A stretch of 64,000 bases of DNA from Catenulispora acidiphila DSM 44928. GTDB taxonomy: Bacteria > Actinomycetota > Actinomycetes > Streptomycetales > Catenulisporaceae. Numbering within the stretch: the first letter of the stretch is position 1; each line of letters begins with the position of its first letter. Shown here one piece after another: positions 1 to 9,700 of the stretch. The translations under genes were made by a program, and so were the position numbers. The notes below the pieces were generated by a model. It was given only the letters and a program-made list of their open reading frames with translations, was not told the DNA's origin and searched no databases. The stretch is taken from positions 4,154,001 to 4,218,000 of the forward strand of contig NC_013131.1 of assembly GCF_000024025.1 (NCBI RefSeq), in the 5' to 3' direction.

Positions 1-42
1 CTGTGGTCGCCGGCCGGCCAAGCCGGCTAGCCGGTCAGCCGG

Positions 43-1443
43 TCAGCCGGCGTTCGCGAGCAGCGTGTTGACCTGGGTCTCCGCGGTCTTGAGCAGGTTC
101 GGGATGTTGGCGTTCGGGTCGTTCAGGACACTGAGCATCGTGGCGTCCAGCGTCTTGTAGACCGCCTGGGCGTCGGCGGGCTCGCCCATGCCCTTCTCGT
201 GCGCGTCGACGAACGTCTTGAAGTACGCGGTGTTCACCGTCGCGCTGGCCGCCTTCAGCGTCTCGTTCTTCGCCGAGGTGTCGCCGATCCAGTCCAGCGG
301 CTCCGGGAAGCCGACCGGCAGCCCGTCGGCCTTGGTGCGCGCGTAGTTGAACTGGCCCTGGCCCGGCGTCAGCATCGAGAACGCGATCCACTTGATGCCG
401 GCCCGGATCTGCGCCGGGGTGTCGTGCTTGTTGAACATGACGTCGTCGCCGCCGGACAGCGACCCGGCGGGCGTCCCGCTGGTGCTGGGCAGCGGACCGA
501 TGCCGTAGTCGTCGACGTTGCCGCCGTCCTGGGGGACGATGACGTTGTAGATGTCGTCCGGGGAGGCGACGTACATGCCGAGCTTCCCGGCGCCCATCTG
601 CTTCTGCAGGTCGCCCCATTTCAGCTGCTGGGTCGGGCTCATGCTGTTGTCGACGAAGCGCATCTGGTGCAGCGCCTGCAGCACCTCGGTCGCGGGCTGG
701 GCGTTGAACGCCGCCTTCGTCCCGTCGCTGCCGATCATCTGCCCGCCGTTGGCGTCGACCTCGGAGGAGAAGTGCCAGCCGCCGTTGTTGCCGGCGCTGT
801 ACTCGCCATAGCCGTAGATCCCGTTGCCCAGCGCGGTGATCGCCTTGGCGTCCTTCTCCACGTCGGCCCACGTTGTCGGCGGGTGGTCCGGGTCCAGACC
901 GGCCTGCTTGAACAGCTTGCGGTTGATGATCAGGCCCTGGGTGTAGATGCCGGTCGGCAGCCCGTAGAGCGTCTTGCCCGCGGTGACGGCGGCCAACGCG
1001 GACGGCGCGATGTCCTTGAAGCCGGGGAGGGTCGTGTCGTTGACATAGGACGTAATGTCGGCGGCCTGTCCGGAGTCCAGCACCTGGTTCAGGTCGGTGA
1101 AGTAGGTGTGGAACACGTCCGGCTCGGTGCCGGCCCGCATCTGGGCCGTGAACGTCGCGGTGTCCTCGCACGGGTAGGTGTCTATGCCGTTGATCGTGAT
1201 GGTCGGGTTGGCCTTCTCGAACGTGGCGACGTCGGCGAGCCATTCCTTGCGCTGCCCGGCCTGGCTGGTCGGCGGCTCGCAGGGCACGGAGATCGTGACC
1301 GGGCCGTCGCCGCCGGCCGGCGCCGCGGCGCCCTTGGCGCCGCTCTTGCTGCTGGAGCACGCCGCCGCGGACAGGCTCAGGCCCGCGACGAGGACGAGGG
1401 CGGCGGTCCTGCGAACAGTGGGCCGCTGGGCGTAACTCTTCAT
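43..1443 (-). CDS. ABC transporter sugar-binding lipoprotein (family 1 extracellular solute-binding protein)
   Basis: A 466-aa exported protein, predicted to capture an oligosaccharide outside the membrane and deliver it to an ABC importer. The N-terminus is a lipoprotein signal: basic start, hydrophobic core, then LSAAAC with the lipidated Cys at about residue 29, followed by a Ser/Gly/Lys-rich tether. The remainder reads as a maltose/multiple-sugar-binding (MalE/UgpB-like) fold, for example IYTQGLIINRKLFKQAG and a C-terminal WIAFSMLTPGQGQF segment. No permease lies to its right; if it has cognate permeases they would be beyond the left window edge. It is divergent from the LacI gene at 1838, with a palindromic operator-like site between them. 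The neighbouring GH87 and GH13 genes suggest alpha-glucan oligosaccharides as cargo (inference). Confidence 0.9.
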   Translation of the reverse strand: MKSYAQRPTVRRTAALVLVAGLSLSAAACSSSKSGAKGAAAPAGGDGPVTISVPCEPPTSQAGQRKEWLADVATFEKANPTITINGIDTYPCEDTATFTAQMRAGTEPDVFHTYFTDLNQVLDSGQAADITSYVNDTTLPGFKDIAPSALAAVTAGKTLYGLPTGIYTQGLIINRKLFKQAGLDPDHPPTTWADVEKDAKAITALGNGIYGYGEYSAGNNGGWHFSSEVDANGGQMIGSDGTKAAFNAQPATEVLQALHQMRFVDNSMSPTQQLKWGDLQKQMGAGKLGMYVASPDDIYNVIVPQDGGNVDDYGIGPLPSTSGTPAGSLSGGDDVMFNKHDTPAQIRAGIKWIAFSMLTPGQGQFNYARTKADGLPVGFPEPLDWIGDTSAKNETLKAASATVNTAYFKTFVDAHEKGMGEPADAQAVYKTLDATMLSVLNDPNANIPNLLKTAETQVNTLLANAG

Positions 1444-1799
1444 CGAACACCTTCCTGGACGGAACTATGAGGGATGGGAGTGGTGCAAGCGCAGCTCGGG
1501 TGATCGGTGGGAAACCCGCGGCGGGGTGAAAAAGCGCCGTTCCGATGTCGAGTGGGCCTCACCGTAGCTGCGACCAATCGCCTACGCAAGATATCGATGA
1601 ACCTTTGCAAGGACGGGACTTCGCCGCGAATCAGAAGTCGAAATCGGTGGCTACCCGGGCATTCCGCCGAGCCGTGCCAGGTCGAGGAGTCGGCGGCGCA
1701 TCGCTGCATCCCGTTGTCCGGCGCCGAGAAAATCTTCGGATCGGGCTCGCCCGGCGCGCGCCAGGTTTCAGAATCGAGTCCGTCTTCTCACCAGCCTGG

Positions 1800-1813
1800 T
1801 GCAAACCTTTGCA
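1800..1813. promoter_or_regulatory. Candidate LacI-type operator (TGCAAA-CC-TTTGCA)
   Basis: A perfect 14-bp inverted repeat with 6-bp arms and a 2-bp centre lies 24 bp before the first LacI start. Its right part, AACCTTTGCA, recurs exactly at 1600-1609 nearer the divergent binding-protein gene, where the left arm is degenerate. Size and symmetry fit a LacI-family operator. The rest of the divergent gap (1444-1837) holds no gene that I can support. Confidence 0.6.
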
Positions 1814-1837
1814 GGCGATCGTCGTATCGTTGCGGTC

Positions 1838-2899
1838 ATGACTCCCACGCCAGCCCGCCGCCTTTCCGAAGTCGCCCAGAAGGTCGGCGTCAGTGAGGCC
1901 ACCGTGAGCAGGGTCCTCAACAACAAGCCCGGCGTCGCCGAGGGCACCCGCGAAGCCGTGCTCACCGCCCTGGACGTCCTGGGCTATGAGCGCCCGACCC
2001 AACTGCGCGGCGAGCGGGCCCGGCTGATCGGCCTGGTCCTGCCGGAACTGCAGAACCCGATCTTCCCGGCGCTGGCCGAAGTCGTCGGCGGCGCGCTCGC
2101 TCAGCGCGGCTTCACCCCGGTCCTGTGCACCCGTACCGCCGGCGGCCTGTCGGAGTCGGCGTACGTCGACATGCTGCTGGACCAGCACGTCTCCGGCGTG
2201 GTGTTCTGCGGCGGCCACTACGCCGAGGCCGACGCGCCCCACGACCACTACCGGCTGCTCAAGGACCGCGGAGTTCCGGTCGTGCTGTTCAACGCGGCCG
2301 TGGAAGACCTCGGCTTCCCGGCGGTGTCCACCGACGACGAGGTCGCCTGCGAGCAGTCCTACGGACACCTGGAATCGCTCGGCCACGAGCGCGTCGGGCT
2401 GGTCGTCGGACCCGAGGACCACATGCCCTCGCGGCGCCGGGTCGCGGCCTTCCTGGCCGAGGCGGAGCGGGCCGCGAAGCGTGCGCCGGGCTATGGCGCG
2501 CGGCGCTTGTCGGTCGTTGTGGAGCACGCGCAGTTCTCGATGGAGGGCGGCCGGGCGGCGACCGCGCGGGCCCTGGCGCAGGGCGTCACGGCTGTGGTGT
2601 GCGGCAGCGACGTGCTCGCCCTCGGCGCGATCCGGGCGGTGCGCCGCTCCGGTCTGGACGTCCCGCGCGACGTCTCGGTCGTCGGCTTCGACGACTCCAG
2701 CTTCATGAACTGCACCGACCCGGCGCTGACCACGGTGCGCCAGCCGATCGAGGCGATGGGTCGGGCCGCGGTGGCGATGCTGCTCAAGCAGGTCGAAGGC
2801 GGGCGGATGAACACCGAGGAGCTGCTGTTCGAGCCCGAGCTGGTGGTCCGCGGATCGACCGGTCCGGTCCGCGATCCGGGCGCCGGAATCGCCGCCTGA
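1838..2899 (+). CDS. LacI-family transcriptional regulator (alpha-glucan locus, copy 1)
   Basis: A 353-aa sugar-responsive repressor. The N-terminal helix-turn-helix and hinge are clear: LSEVAQKVGVSEATVSRVLN, then a periplasmic-binding-protein-like effector domain with the conserved VVGFDDSSFMNCTDPALTTV and VVRGSTG segments. I chose the ATG at 1838. The in-frame ATG at 1799 would add 13 unlikely residues and place the operator-like repeat at 1800-1813 inside the gene. Divergent from the sugar-binding protein and followed 69 bp later by a second, related LacI gene. The two share long stretches such as ALDVLGxERPxxxR and LQNPIFPA, so they look like tandem paralogs. Confidence 0.92.
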   Translation: MTPTPARRLSEVAQKVGVSEATVSRVLNNKPGVAEGTREAVLTALDVLGYERPTQLRGERARLIGLVLPELQNPIFPALAEVVGGALAQRGFTPVLCTRTAGGLSESAYVDMLLDQHVSGVVFCGGHYAEADAPHDHYRLLKDRGVPVVLFNAAVEDLGFPAVSTDDEVACEQSYGHLESLGHERVGLVVGPEDHMPSRRRVAAFLAEAERAAKRAPGYGARRLSVVVEHAQFSMEGGRAATARALAQGVTAVVCGSDVLALGAIRAVRRSGLDVPRDVSVVGFDDSSFMNCTDPALTTVRQPIEAMGRAAVAMLLKQVEGGRMNTEELLFEPELVVRGSTGPVRDPGAGIAA

Positions 2900-2968
2900 C
2901 CGAGAGCTGCTTGATTCTCGTCACCGAATTGGTCGTTTCTTGCGTAGATCGGTTGTACGCTGACGGCC

Positions 2969-3991
2969 GTGGCTACCAAACTCTCTGACGTCGCCTCCTT
3001 CGCCGGCGTCAGTCTGGCCACTGTCCGCCGGGTCCTGAACGACCAGCCGTTCATAGCCCAGGAGACCCGCGACCGCGTCCTGACCGCCCTGGACGTCCTG
3101 GGCCACGAGCGTCCGGCCAAGTTCCGCCGCGGCCGGGCCGGGCTGGTCGGATTGGTCGTCCCGGACCTGCAGAACCCGATCTTCCCGGCCTTCGTGGAGT
3201 CGGTCTCGGCCGGTCTGGTGAAACAGGGCCTGATGCCGGTGCTGTGCACCCGGACCTCCGACGGGGTCTCCGAGGCGAACTACATCAAACTCCTGATGGA
3301 CCACGACGTCGCCGGCATCGTCTTCATCGGCTCCTCCTACGCCGACGCGGGCCCGGAGTACTCCCGCGAGCTGCGCGAGCGCGGCATCCCGCTGGTCCTG
3401 ATCAACCCGGCCGACACCAACGAGAAAGTCTGCCGGGTCAGCGTCGACGACGCCGCGGCGGTGGACCAGGCCCTGAGCCATTTGGGCTCGCTCGGCCACA
3501 CGCGCGTCGGCATGGTGCTGGGCCCGGTGGGCCACATCCCCTCGGCGCGCAAACTCGGTGCGTTCGTCGCCCACTGCGAACGGACCGGCGCCGAACCGGG
3601 CGCGTGGCGGGATCTGGTCGTCCACACGGGTTTCTCGATCGAGGACGGCCGCGCCGCGACCGCCCGGTTGCTGGCCTCCGATGCGGGCGCCACGAACTGC
3701 ACAGCCCTGATCTGCGCCAGCGACGCTCTGGCTCTGGGCGCCGTCCGCGCGGCCTACCGGCTGGGCATGAGCGTCCCGGGCGACCTGTCGGTCATCGGCT
3801 TCGACGACTCGCCCTACATGATCGCCACCGACCCGCCGCTGACGACGGTCCGGCAGCCGGTCCGCGCGATGGCCGCCGCCGCGGCCGAGGCCCTGAAGGC
3901 GCAGATCAGCGGACACGCCGTGCTCGGCGAGGAGACGCTGTACGAGCCGGAGCTCATCGTGCGCGCCTCGACCGGCATCGCGCGCCACTGA
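2969..3991 (+). CDS. LacI-family transcriptional regulator (alpha-glucan locus, copy 2)
   Basis: A 340-aa LacI-type repressor with a GTG start. The HTH is KLSDVASFAGVSLATVRRVLN, where the usual SxATVSRVLN recognition helix reads TVRRVLN, a Ser-to-Arg change that may shift operator preference. The effector-binding domain follows, ending in VIGFDDSPYMIATDPPLTTV and IVRASTG. It sits between its paralog and the two GH87 genes, and is the closest regulator to the palindrome at 4067-4080. Co-occurrence with copy 1 suggests either two effectors or two operator types in one catabolic locus (inference). Confidence 0.9.
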   Translation: MATKLSDVASFAGVSLATVRRVLNDQPFIAQETRDRVLTALDVLGHERPAKFRRGRAGLVGLVVPDLQNPIFPAFVESVSAGLVKQGLMPVLCTRTSDGVSEANYIKLLMDHDVAGIVFIGSSYADAGPEYSRELRERGIPLVLINPADTNEKVCRVSVDDAAAVDQALSHLGSLGHTRVGMVLGPVGHIPSARKLGAFVAHCERTGAEPGAWRDLVVHTGFSIEDGRAATARLLASDAGATNCTALICASDALALGAVRAAYRLGMSVPGDLSVIGFDDSPYMIATDPPLTTVRQPVRAMAAAAAEALKAQISGHAVLGEETLYEPELIVRASTGIARH

Positions 3992-4066
3992 GCGCCGCAC
4001 CCAGCGCCGTCTTAGCTCATCGCGTCACAGACCTCTGTCCTGTTCGCACCGCTGCGCGTGAGTTCC

Positions 4067-4080
4067 TGCGCTTCAGCGCA
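4067..4080. promoter_or_regulatory. Candidate LacI-type operator upstream of GH87 pair (TGCGCT-TC-AGCGCA)
   Basis: A perfect 14-bp inverted repeat with the same 6-2-6 architecture as the site at 1800-1813, sharing outer TGC...GCA. A separate 10-bp palindrome ATCCATGGAT lies just downstream. Located 170 bp before the first GH87-type gene in the 258-bp gap 3992-4249. Regulatory role is inferred from position and symmetry. Confidence 0.5.
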
Positions 4081-4249
4081 AGAGAATCCATGGATCCTGA
4101 CGGATTTTTGCGTTGGACTCTGGACTTCGGTCTCTCCGAGTCGTACGGTTTCGCTGCACCACACCACCTCGAAACCTTGACGTAACCCCGCCACCAGCGC
4201 GCCGGGTCACGCCTCGGTACCCCCATGCCTGCGTCAGGAGTACGTCACG

Positions 4250-6721
4250 ATGCTCCGCTCCACAGTCTTGGCCGCCATAGCCGCGATCGGCCTCGGCGTC
4301 GCGTTAGCCGGACCCGCGACCGCGCACGTCAGTCCGGCCGCCGCGCACCTGAGCACCACCGCCGCGCTTCCCCTTCCGGCAGGCGCCAGCGTTCCGTTCA
4401 CCGAGTACGACTCCGTGAACGCCGCCGCGACCAACGGAACCCGCACCTTCGCCTCGCGCGCGTTCACCCAGATCGCCGCCGAGGCCACCGGCCGCCGCGC
4501 CGTGCAGCTGGCGGCCGGGCAGTACCTTGAGTTCGTTCTTGCGCAGCCGGCTGACGCGGTCGATATCCGGTACTCCGTCCCGGACGGCAGCGCCGACTCA
4601 TCGCTTCAGCTCACGGTCGGCGGCCGGCCGCAGAACAGCCACGACACCCCGCTCGCCTCGCTGCCCACCACCGCGAAGTACTCGCACTTCTACGGGAACT
4701 ACCCGTTCACCAACAACCCGGCAGACGGCGGCGAGCATCATTACTTCGACGACACCCGCGCACTACTGGGCCGCGTCCTGCCTGCCGGAACCCGCGTGCG
4801 GATCACGGCCTCGGCGCCGACCACCGTCGACGTCGCCGATTTCGAGAACGTCGCGCCCGCCCCGACCCGGGCGCCGGCCGGCTCCCTGAGCGTTCTGGAC
4901 TTCGGCGCGGATCCGACCGGCGCGACCGACTCCGGCCAGGCGATCCAGAACGCCATCGACGCCGGCGCCGCCGCGCACCAGACGGTCTGGATCCCGCAGG
5001 GCACGTACACCGTCACCCGGCACCTCGTCGTCGACGGCGTCACGGTTTCCGGTGCCGGGCCTTGGTATTCGGTCCTGCACGGCGCGGGTGTCGGCATGTT
5101 CGGCAAGCCCGCCCCGACGCCCAGCGCCGCCGTCCACCTCAGCGGCTTCGCCATCTTCGGCGAGACGACCGTGCGCGACGACTCCGTCTCCGACAGCGGT
5201 TTGGGCGGGTCCCTCGGCGGCGGCTCGACGGTCGACGACCTCTGGATCCAGCACACCAAGGTCGGCATGTGGTTCGACGGACCGGCCGACGGCCTGACCG
5301 TCTCCGACACCCGCATCCAGGACACCACCGCCGACGGCGTCAACCTGCACGACGGCGTCAGCCACGTCACGGTGCGGAACACCTTCGTCCGCAACACCGG
5401 CGACGACGGCATGGCCATGTGGTCGGACCAGAACGCCGACCACGACAACGCCTTCGTCCACGACACGGTCGTGCAGCCGCAGCTCGCCAACGCCTTCGCC
5501 GTCTACGGCGGGCACGACAACACCGTCAGCGACGACCTCGCCGCCGACACCGTCACCCAGGGCGGCGGCGTCCACGTCGGCAACCGTTTCGGCTCGGTCG
5601 CCCTGTCCGGGACGACGACCATCGCCGACGACGTCCTGCTGCGCACCGGCGATCTGGTCCCCAACGACCCGACCGAGATCGGGGCGCTGTGGTTCGACGC
5701 CGCCGATTCACCGATGACCGGCGCGATCTCCGTGCACGACGACACGCTGGTGGACAGCTCCTACGCCGGGATCCAGTTCGTCGGGCAGAGCATCACGAAC
5801 GTCTCGGTCGACCGGGTCACGATCGCCGGCGCGGGCACGTTCGCCGTGCAGCTCCAGGCGCCGGGCACCGCGACGTTCTCGAACGTCCTCGCGCTCGGTC
5901 TCGGCGCGGGCAACGGCGCCGGAACCTATGACTGCGCCAGCGGATTCACGATCGCCAAGTCCGGGTCGAACGTCGGCTGGACCAAGAGCGCCTGCGGCTT
6001 CCCGCCGAGCGGAGCGCTGAGCATCGACAAGGCCACCGGCGTCGACTTCGGCTTCCAAGCCCTGTCCACCGCCGCCGCCCAGCCGATCACCATCACCAAT
6101 CCCGGACCGAAGCCGATCACGATCCAGCGCATCGCCGCGCCCGCCGGCTTCACCGCCGACGATCCCTGCACCACCATCGCGGTCGGCGCGTCCTGCACCG
6201 TCCACGTCGCCTTCGACCCGGCCACCTCGGGCAACTTCACCGGGCTGCTCACGATCGACAGCACCTCCCCGGCCGGTCCCTACGTCGTCGGCCTCAAGGG
6301 CGTCGGCTACGACCCGAACGGCGACCTCGCCCTGGGACGGACTGTCACGTCCAGCTCGCAGCAGTGTTCCTGGTGCGGCCCGGACAAGCTCACCGACGGG
6401 GACGCCACCACCTACTTCGAGAGCGCGGACGGGACCTTCCCGCAGACCGCGACCGTCGATCTGGGCCAGAGCGTCTCGGTGGACCGGGTCGTGCTGAAGC
6501 TGCCGCCGAACTGGGGCGCGCGGACGCAGACGATCGCGGTCTCGGGCGACGGCGTGCCGCTGGCAGCTTCCGCCGACTACGTCTTCGACCCGGCCGTCGC
6601 CGGGAACTCGGTGACGATCACGTTCCCCGCCACCACTGTTCGCACCCTGACGCTCACCCTCACCGGCAACACCGGCTGGCCCGCGGCTCAGCTGTCGGAG
6701 TTCGAAGCGTACGCGCACTGA
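4250..6721 (+). CDS. Secreted GH87-like alpha-1,3-glucanase/mycodextranase with C-terminal discoidin domain
   Basis: An 823-aa exported protein with a signal peptide ending near the Ala-rich GPATAHVS region. A beta-sandwich module (about 45-205; PFTEYDSV, ATGRRAVQL) is followed by a right-handed beta-helix domain opening with SVLDFGADPTGATDS (about 213-570), of the pectate-lyase-superfamily/GH87 type. The NTGDDGMAMWSD motif (Asp385-Asp386) matches the catalytic Asp pair region expected for GH87. Next come an ASPM/SPD-2/Hydin-like Ig domain (about 590-690) and an F5/8 type C (discoidin) domain (about 695-823). AGGAG lies 9 nt before the ATG. It overlaps the ribosome-binding site of the next gene, so the two are co-transcribed. 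Polygalacturonase-type or other beta-helix activity is an alternative, but the neighbouring alpha-glucosidase favours alpha-1,3-glucan. Confidence 0.78.
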   Translation: MLRSTVLAAIAAIGLGVALAGPATAHVSPAAAHLSTTAALPLPAGASVPFTEYDSVNAAATNGTRTFASRAFTQIAAEATGRRAVQLAAGQYLEFVLAQPADAVDIRYSVPDGSADSSLQLTVGGRPQNSHDTPLASLPTTAKYSHFYGNYPFTNNPADGGEHHYFDDTRALLGRVLPAGTRVRITASAPTTVDVADFENVAPAPTRAPAGSLSVLDFGADPTGATDSGQAIQNAIDAGAAAHQTVWIPQGTYTVTRHLVVDGVTVSGAGPWYSVLHGAGVGMFGKPAPTPSAAVHLSGFAIFGETTVRDDSVSDSGLGGSLGGGSTVDDLWIQHTKVGMWFDGPADGLTVSDTRIQDTTADGVNLHDGVSHVTVRNTFVRNTGDDGMAMWSDQNADHDNAFVHDTVVQPQLANAFAVYGGHDNTVSDDLAADTVTQGGGVHVGNRFGSVALSGTTTIADDVLLRTGDLVPNDPTEIGALWFDAADSPMTGAISVHDDTLVDSSYAGIQFVGQSITNVSVDRVTIAGAGTFAVQLQAPGTATFSNVLALGLGAGNGAGTYDCASGFTIAKSGSNVGWTKSACGFPPSGALSIDKATGVDFGFQALSTAAAQPITITNPGPKPITIQRIAAPAGFTADDPCTTIAVGASCTVHVAFDPATSGNFTGLLTIDSTSPAGPYVVGLKGVGYDPNGDLALGRTVTSSSQQCSWCGPDKLTDGDATTYFESADGTFPQTATVDLGQSVSVDRVVLKLPPNWGARTQTIAVSGDGVPLAASADYVFDPAVAGNSVTITFPATTVRTLTLTLTGNTGWPAAQLSEFEAYAH

Positions 6722-6732
6722 AAGGAGTGATC

Positions 6733-9700
6733 ATGCCCCCCACACCCACCACCCCACCCGCAGCATCCCCCTCATCGGCGATACCTCGAGGACGCAGACG
6801 CGCCCTGGCGGCGTCGACCGCCGGAGCTGTCACGTTCGCCACCATCGCCGCCTGGTCCATGGCGCACTCGGCATCGGCCGCCGGTACGACCTATGAGGCG
6901 GAGAAGGCGGCGTTGTCCGGCGGTACGGTCGTCGCCAGCGATCACGCGAACTACACCGGGACCGGTTTCGTCGGCGGATACACCGATGCGAATAAGGGCG
7001 CTGCGAACACCACGTTCACCGTGAACGCCTCCGCTGCGGGGAACGAGTCCGTGGCGCTGCGTTATGCGAACGGCACCGGTGCGCAGATGTCGCTGTCGTT
7101 GTACGTCAACGGCACCAAGCTGAAGCAGATCCTGCTTCCGGCGTCGGCCAACTGGGACACCTGGACGACCGAGACCGAGTCGGTCGCGCTGAAGGCCGGG
7201 ACCGACACGATCTCGTACAAGTTCGACTCCGCCGATCTCGGCAACGTCAACGTGGACAACATCACCGTCACTCCGGCGGCACCGCCTCCGGCCGGTCAGT
7301 TCGAGGCGGAGAGCGCGGCGCTTTCCGGCGGTACGGTCGTCGCCAGCGACCATGCGAACTACACCGGCACCGGTTTCGTCGGCGGATACACCGATGCGAA
7401 TAAGGGCGCTGCGAACACCACGTTCACCGTCTCGGAATCCGGTGCCGGATCCACGACGACGACGCTGCGCTACGCGAACGGCACCGGCGCGCAGATGTCG
7501 TTGTCGTTGTACGTCAACGGCACCAAGATCAAGCAGATCCTGCTTCCGGCCACGGCGAACTGGGACACGTGGGGGACCGAGACCGAAAGCGTCAGCCTGA
7601 ACGCGGGCAGCAACGCGGTCTCCTACAAGTTCGACTCCTCCGACCTGGGCAACGTCAACATCGACAACATCGTCGTCGGTGCGATCACCCCGCCGACCAC
7701 GACGCCGTCGACCTCTCCCAGCTCCAGCTCGCCGCCGCCGTCCGGCACGCCCTATGAGGCCGAGACCGCCTTCACCGCCGGCGGCCCGAGCGTCGCGACG
7801 TCTATCAGCGGGTACAGCGGCACCGGCTACCTGACCGGCTTCACCACCCAGGGCGCCGAGACCGTCATCGACACCGACGTCCCGGCTGCGGGTTCGGATG
7901 CCGTGACCCTTCGCTATGCGAACTCCACCGGCTCGGCGCAGACGATCTCGCTGTATGTCAATGGCCTGAAGAACGCACAGCTCTCGCTGCCGGCCGGCAG
8001 CGGCTGGCTGACGTCGTCGCGGACCATCGCGCTGCGCTCCGGGGAGAACCTCATCGGCGTCCAGCACGACAGCGGCGACACCGGCAACGTCGCCATCGAC
8101 GACGTCACCGTCGCCAACGGCACCGCTCTGGCCGCGGTCGGCGCGACGCTCCCGTACACCGAGTACACCGCCACGAGCTCGCAGACGCAGACCAACGGCA
8201 CGGTCCTGGCCGCCAGCACCGCCTACCCGAGCATCCAGGCCGAATCGACCGGCCGCCGGGCCGTCCAGCTGACCGCCACCGGCCAGTACATGCAGGTCAC
8301 GTTGGCGCACCCGACCAACTCGATCGTGGTCCGCTATTCGATCCCTGACAATGGCGACGGTTCCGCGGCGAGCGCCCCGATCGCGTTGTACGCCAACGGG
8401 AACAAGATCCAGGATCTGACCCTCACCACCAAGTACTCCTGGCTCTACGGCGGCGGCTACTACGACACAAACACGCCGAGCAGCGGTCCCGCGCACCACT
8501 TCTATGACGAGACCAGGGCCCTGATAGGCAACTGGCCGGCGGGAACGGTGCTGAAGCTCCAGAAGGACTCCGGCGACACGGCCGCCTCGTACACCTTCGA
8601 CGTCATCGACACCGAACAGGTGGACCCTGCCTTCGCGATACCGGCGAACTTCGTCCCGATCACCAACTACGGCGTCACTCCGAACAACGGGGCGGACGAC
8701 ACCAACGCGATCAACAGCGCGCTGAGTGCTTTGGCCGGAACGGGCAAGGGCTTGTTCTTCCCGTCCGGAACCTACGACATCTCGGGCCGCATCAACATCA
8801 ACGGCGTGCCGGTGCGCGGCGCCGGCGAGTGGTACACGACGATCCAGTCCACGGCCGTGAACGGCAGCGGCGGTCTGTACACCACCGCCGGCGTGAACCA
8901 GATCGCCGACCTGACGATCTCCGGCGATCAGACCTCGCGGAACAACGACTCCGGCGCGGCCGCGATCGAGGGGACCTTCGCGCAGGGCTCGCTGCTGTTC
9001 GACGTGTGGATGGAGCACACGAAGGTCGGGCTGTGGGCGGTTCCGGGCGTCGGGCTCTACGCCTCCGGGCTGCGCGTCCGCGACGTCTTCGCCGACGGTC
9101 TCCACGTCCACGGCGGCAGCAACGGCACCCGGATCGACCAGTCGCAGGTGCGCAACAGCGGCGACGACAACATCGCGCTGGACACCGAGGGCGGCGACGT
9201 CGTCCGCTGCTCGCTGGTGCACAACACCGTTCAGAGTCCGATCCAGGCCAACGGCATCGGTGTCTACGGCGGCAACGGCAACGCCGTCGTCGCCAATCAG
9301 GTCTCTGACACCGTCGCGTTCGGCGCGGGCATCACCGTCAGCACCCGGTTCGGAGGCGGGTTCACCGGCCCGACCACGGTGTCCGGCAACGCGCTGACAC
9401 GCGCCGGATCGTATGAGTACAACTGGGGTTCGAGCCTCGGCGCACTGTGGATCTACGCGAGCCAGTCCGACATCACCCAGCCGGTGACCGTCTCCACCAA
9501 CACGATCACCAGCGCCACCTACGACGCCCTGCTTCTGGGTGACAGCAAGCAGATCGCCAACCTGACGCTCGATCACCTCGCGATCAGCGGCGCGGGCGGA
9601 TACGGCATCAACATCAAGAACCTGACCGGCGGGATGACGGCGAACTATGTGACCGTCACCGGCGCCGCGTCCGGCGGACTGAACAACCCCTCGAACTACC

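Noticed and set aside
1-52. Tandem AGCCGGTC-like repeats at the left edge as a terminator or array
   Set aside because: Short GC-rich GCCGG repeats overlap the 3' end of the binding-protein gene; too little sequence is visible to call a structure.
35-1450. Long Arg-rich frame overlapping the binding-protein gene
   Set aside because: Out-of-frame shadow of the 43-1443 gene; no domain signature, extreme Arg/Gly composition.
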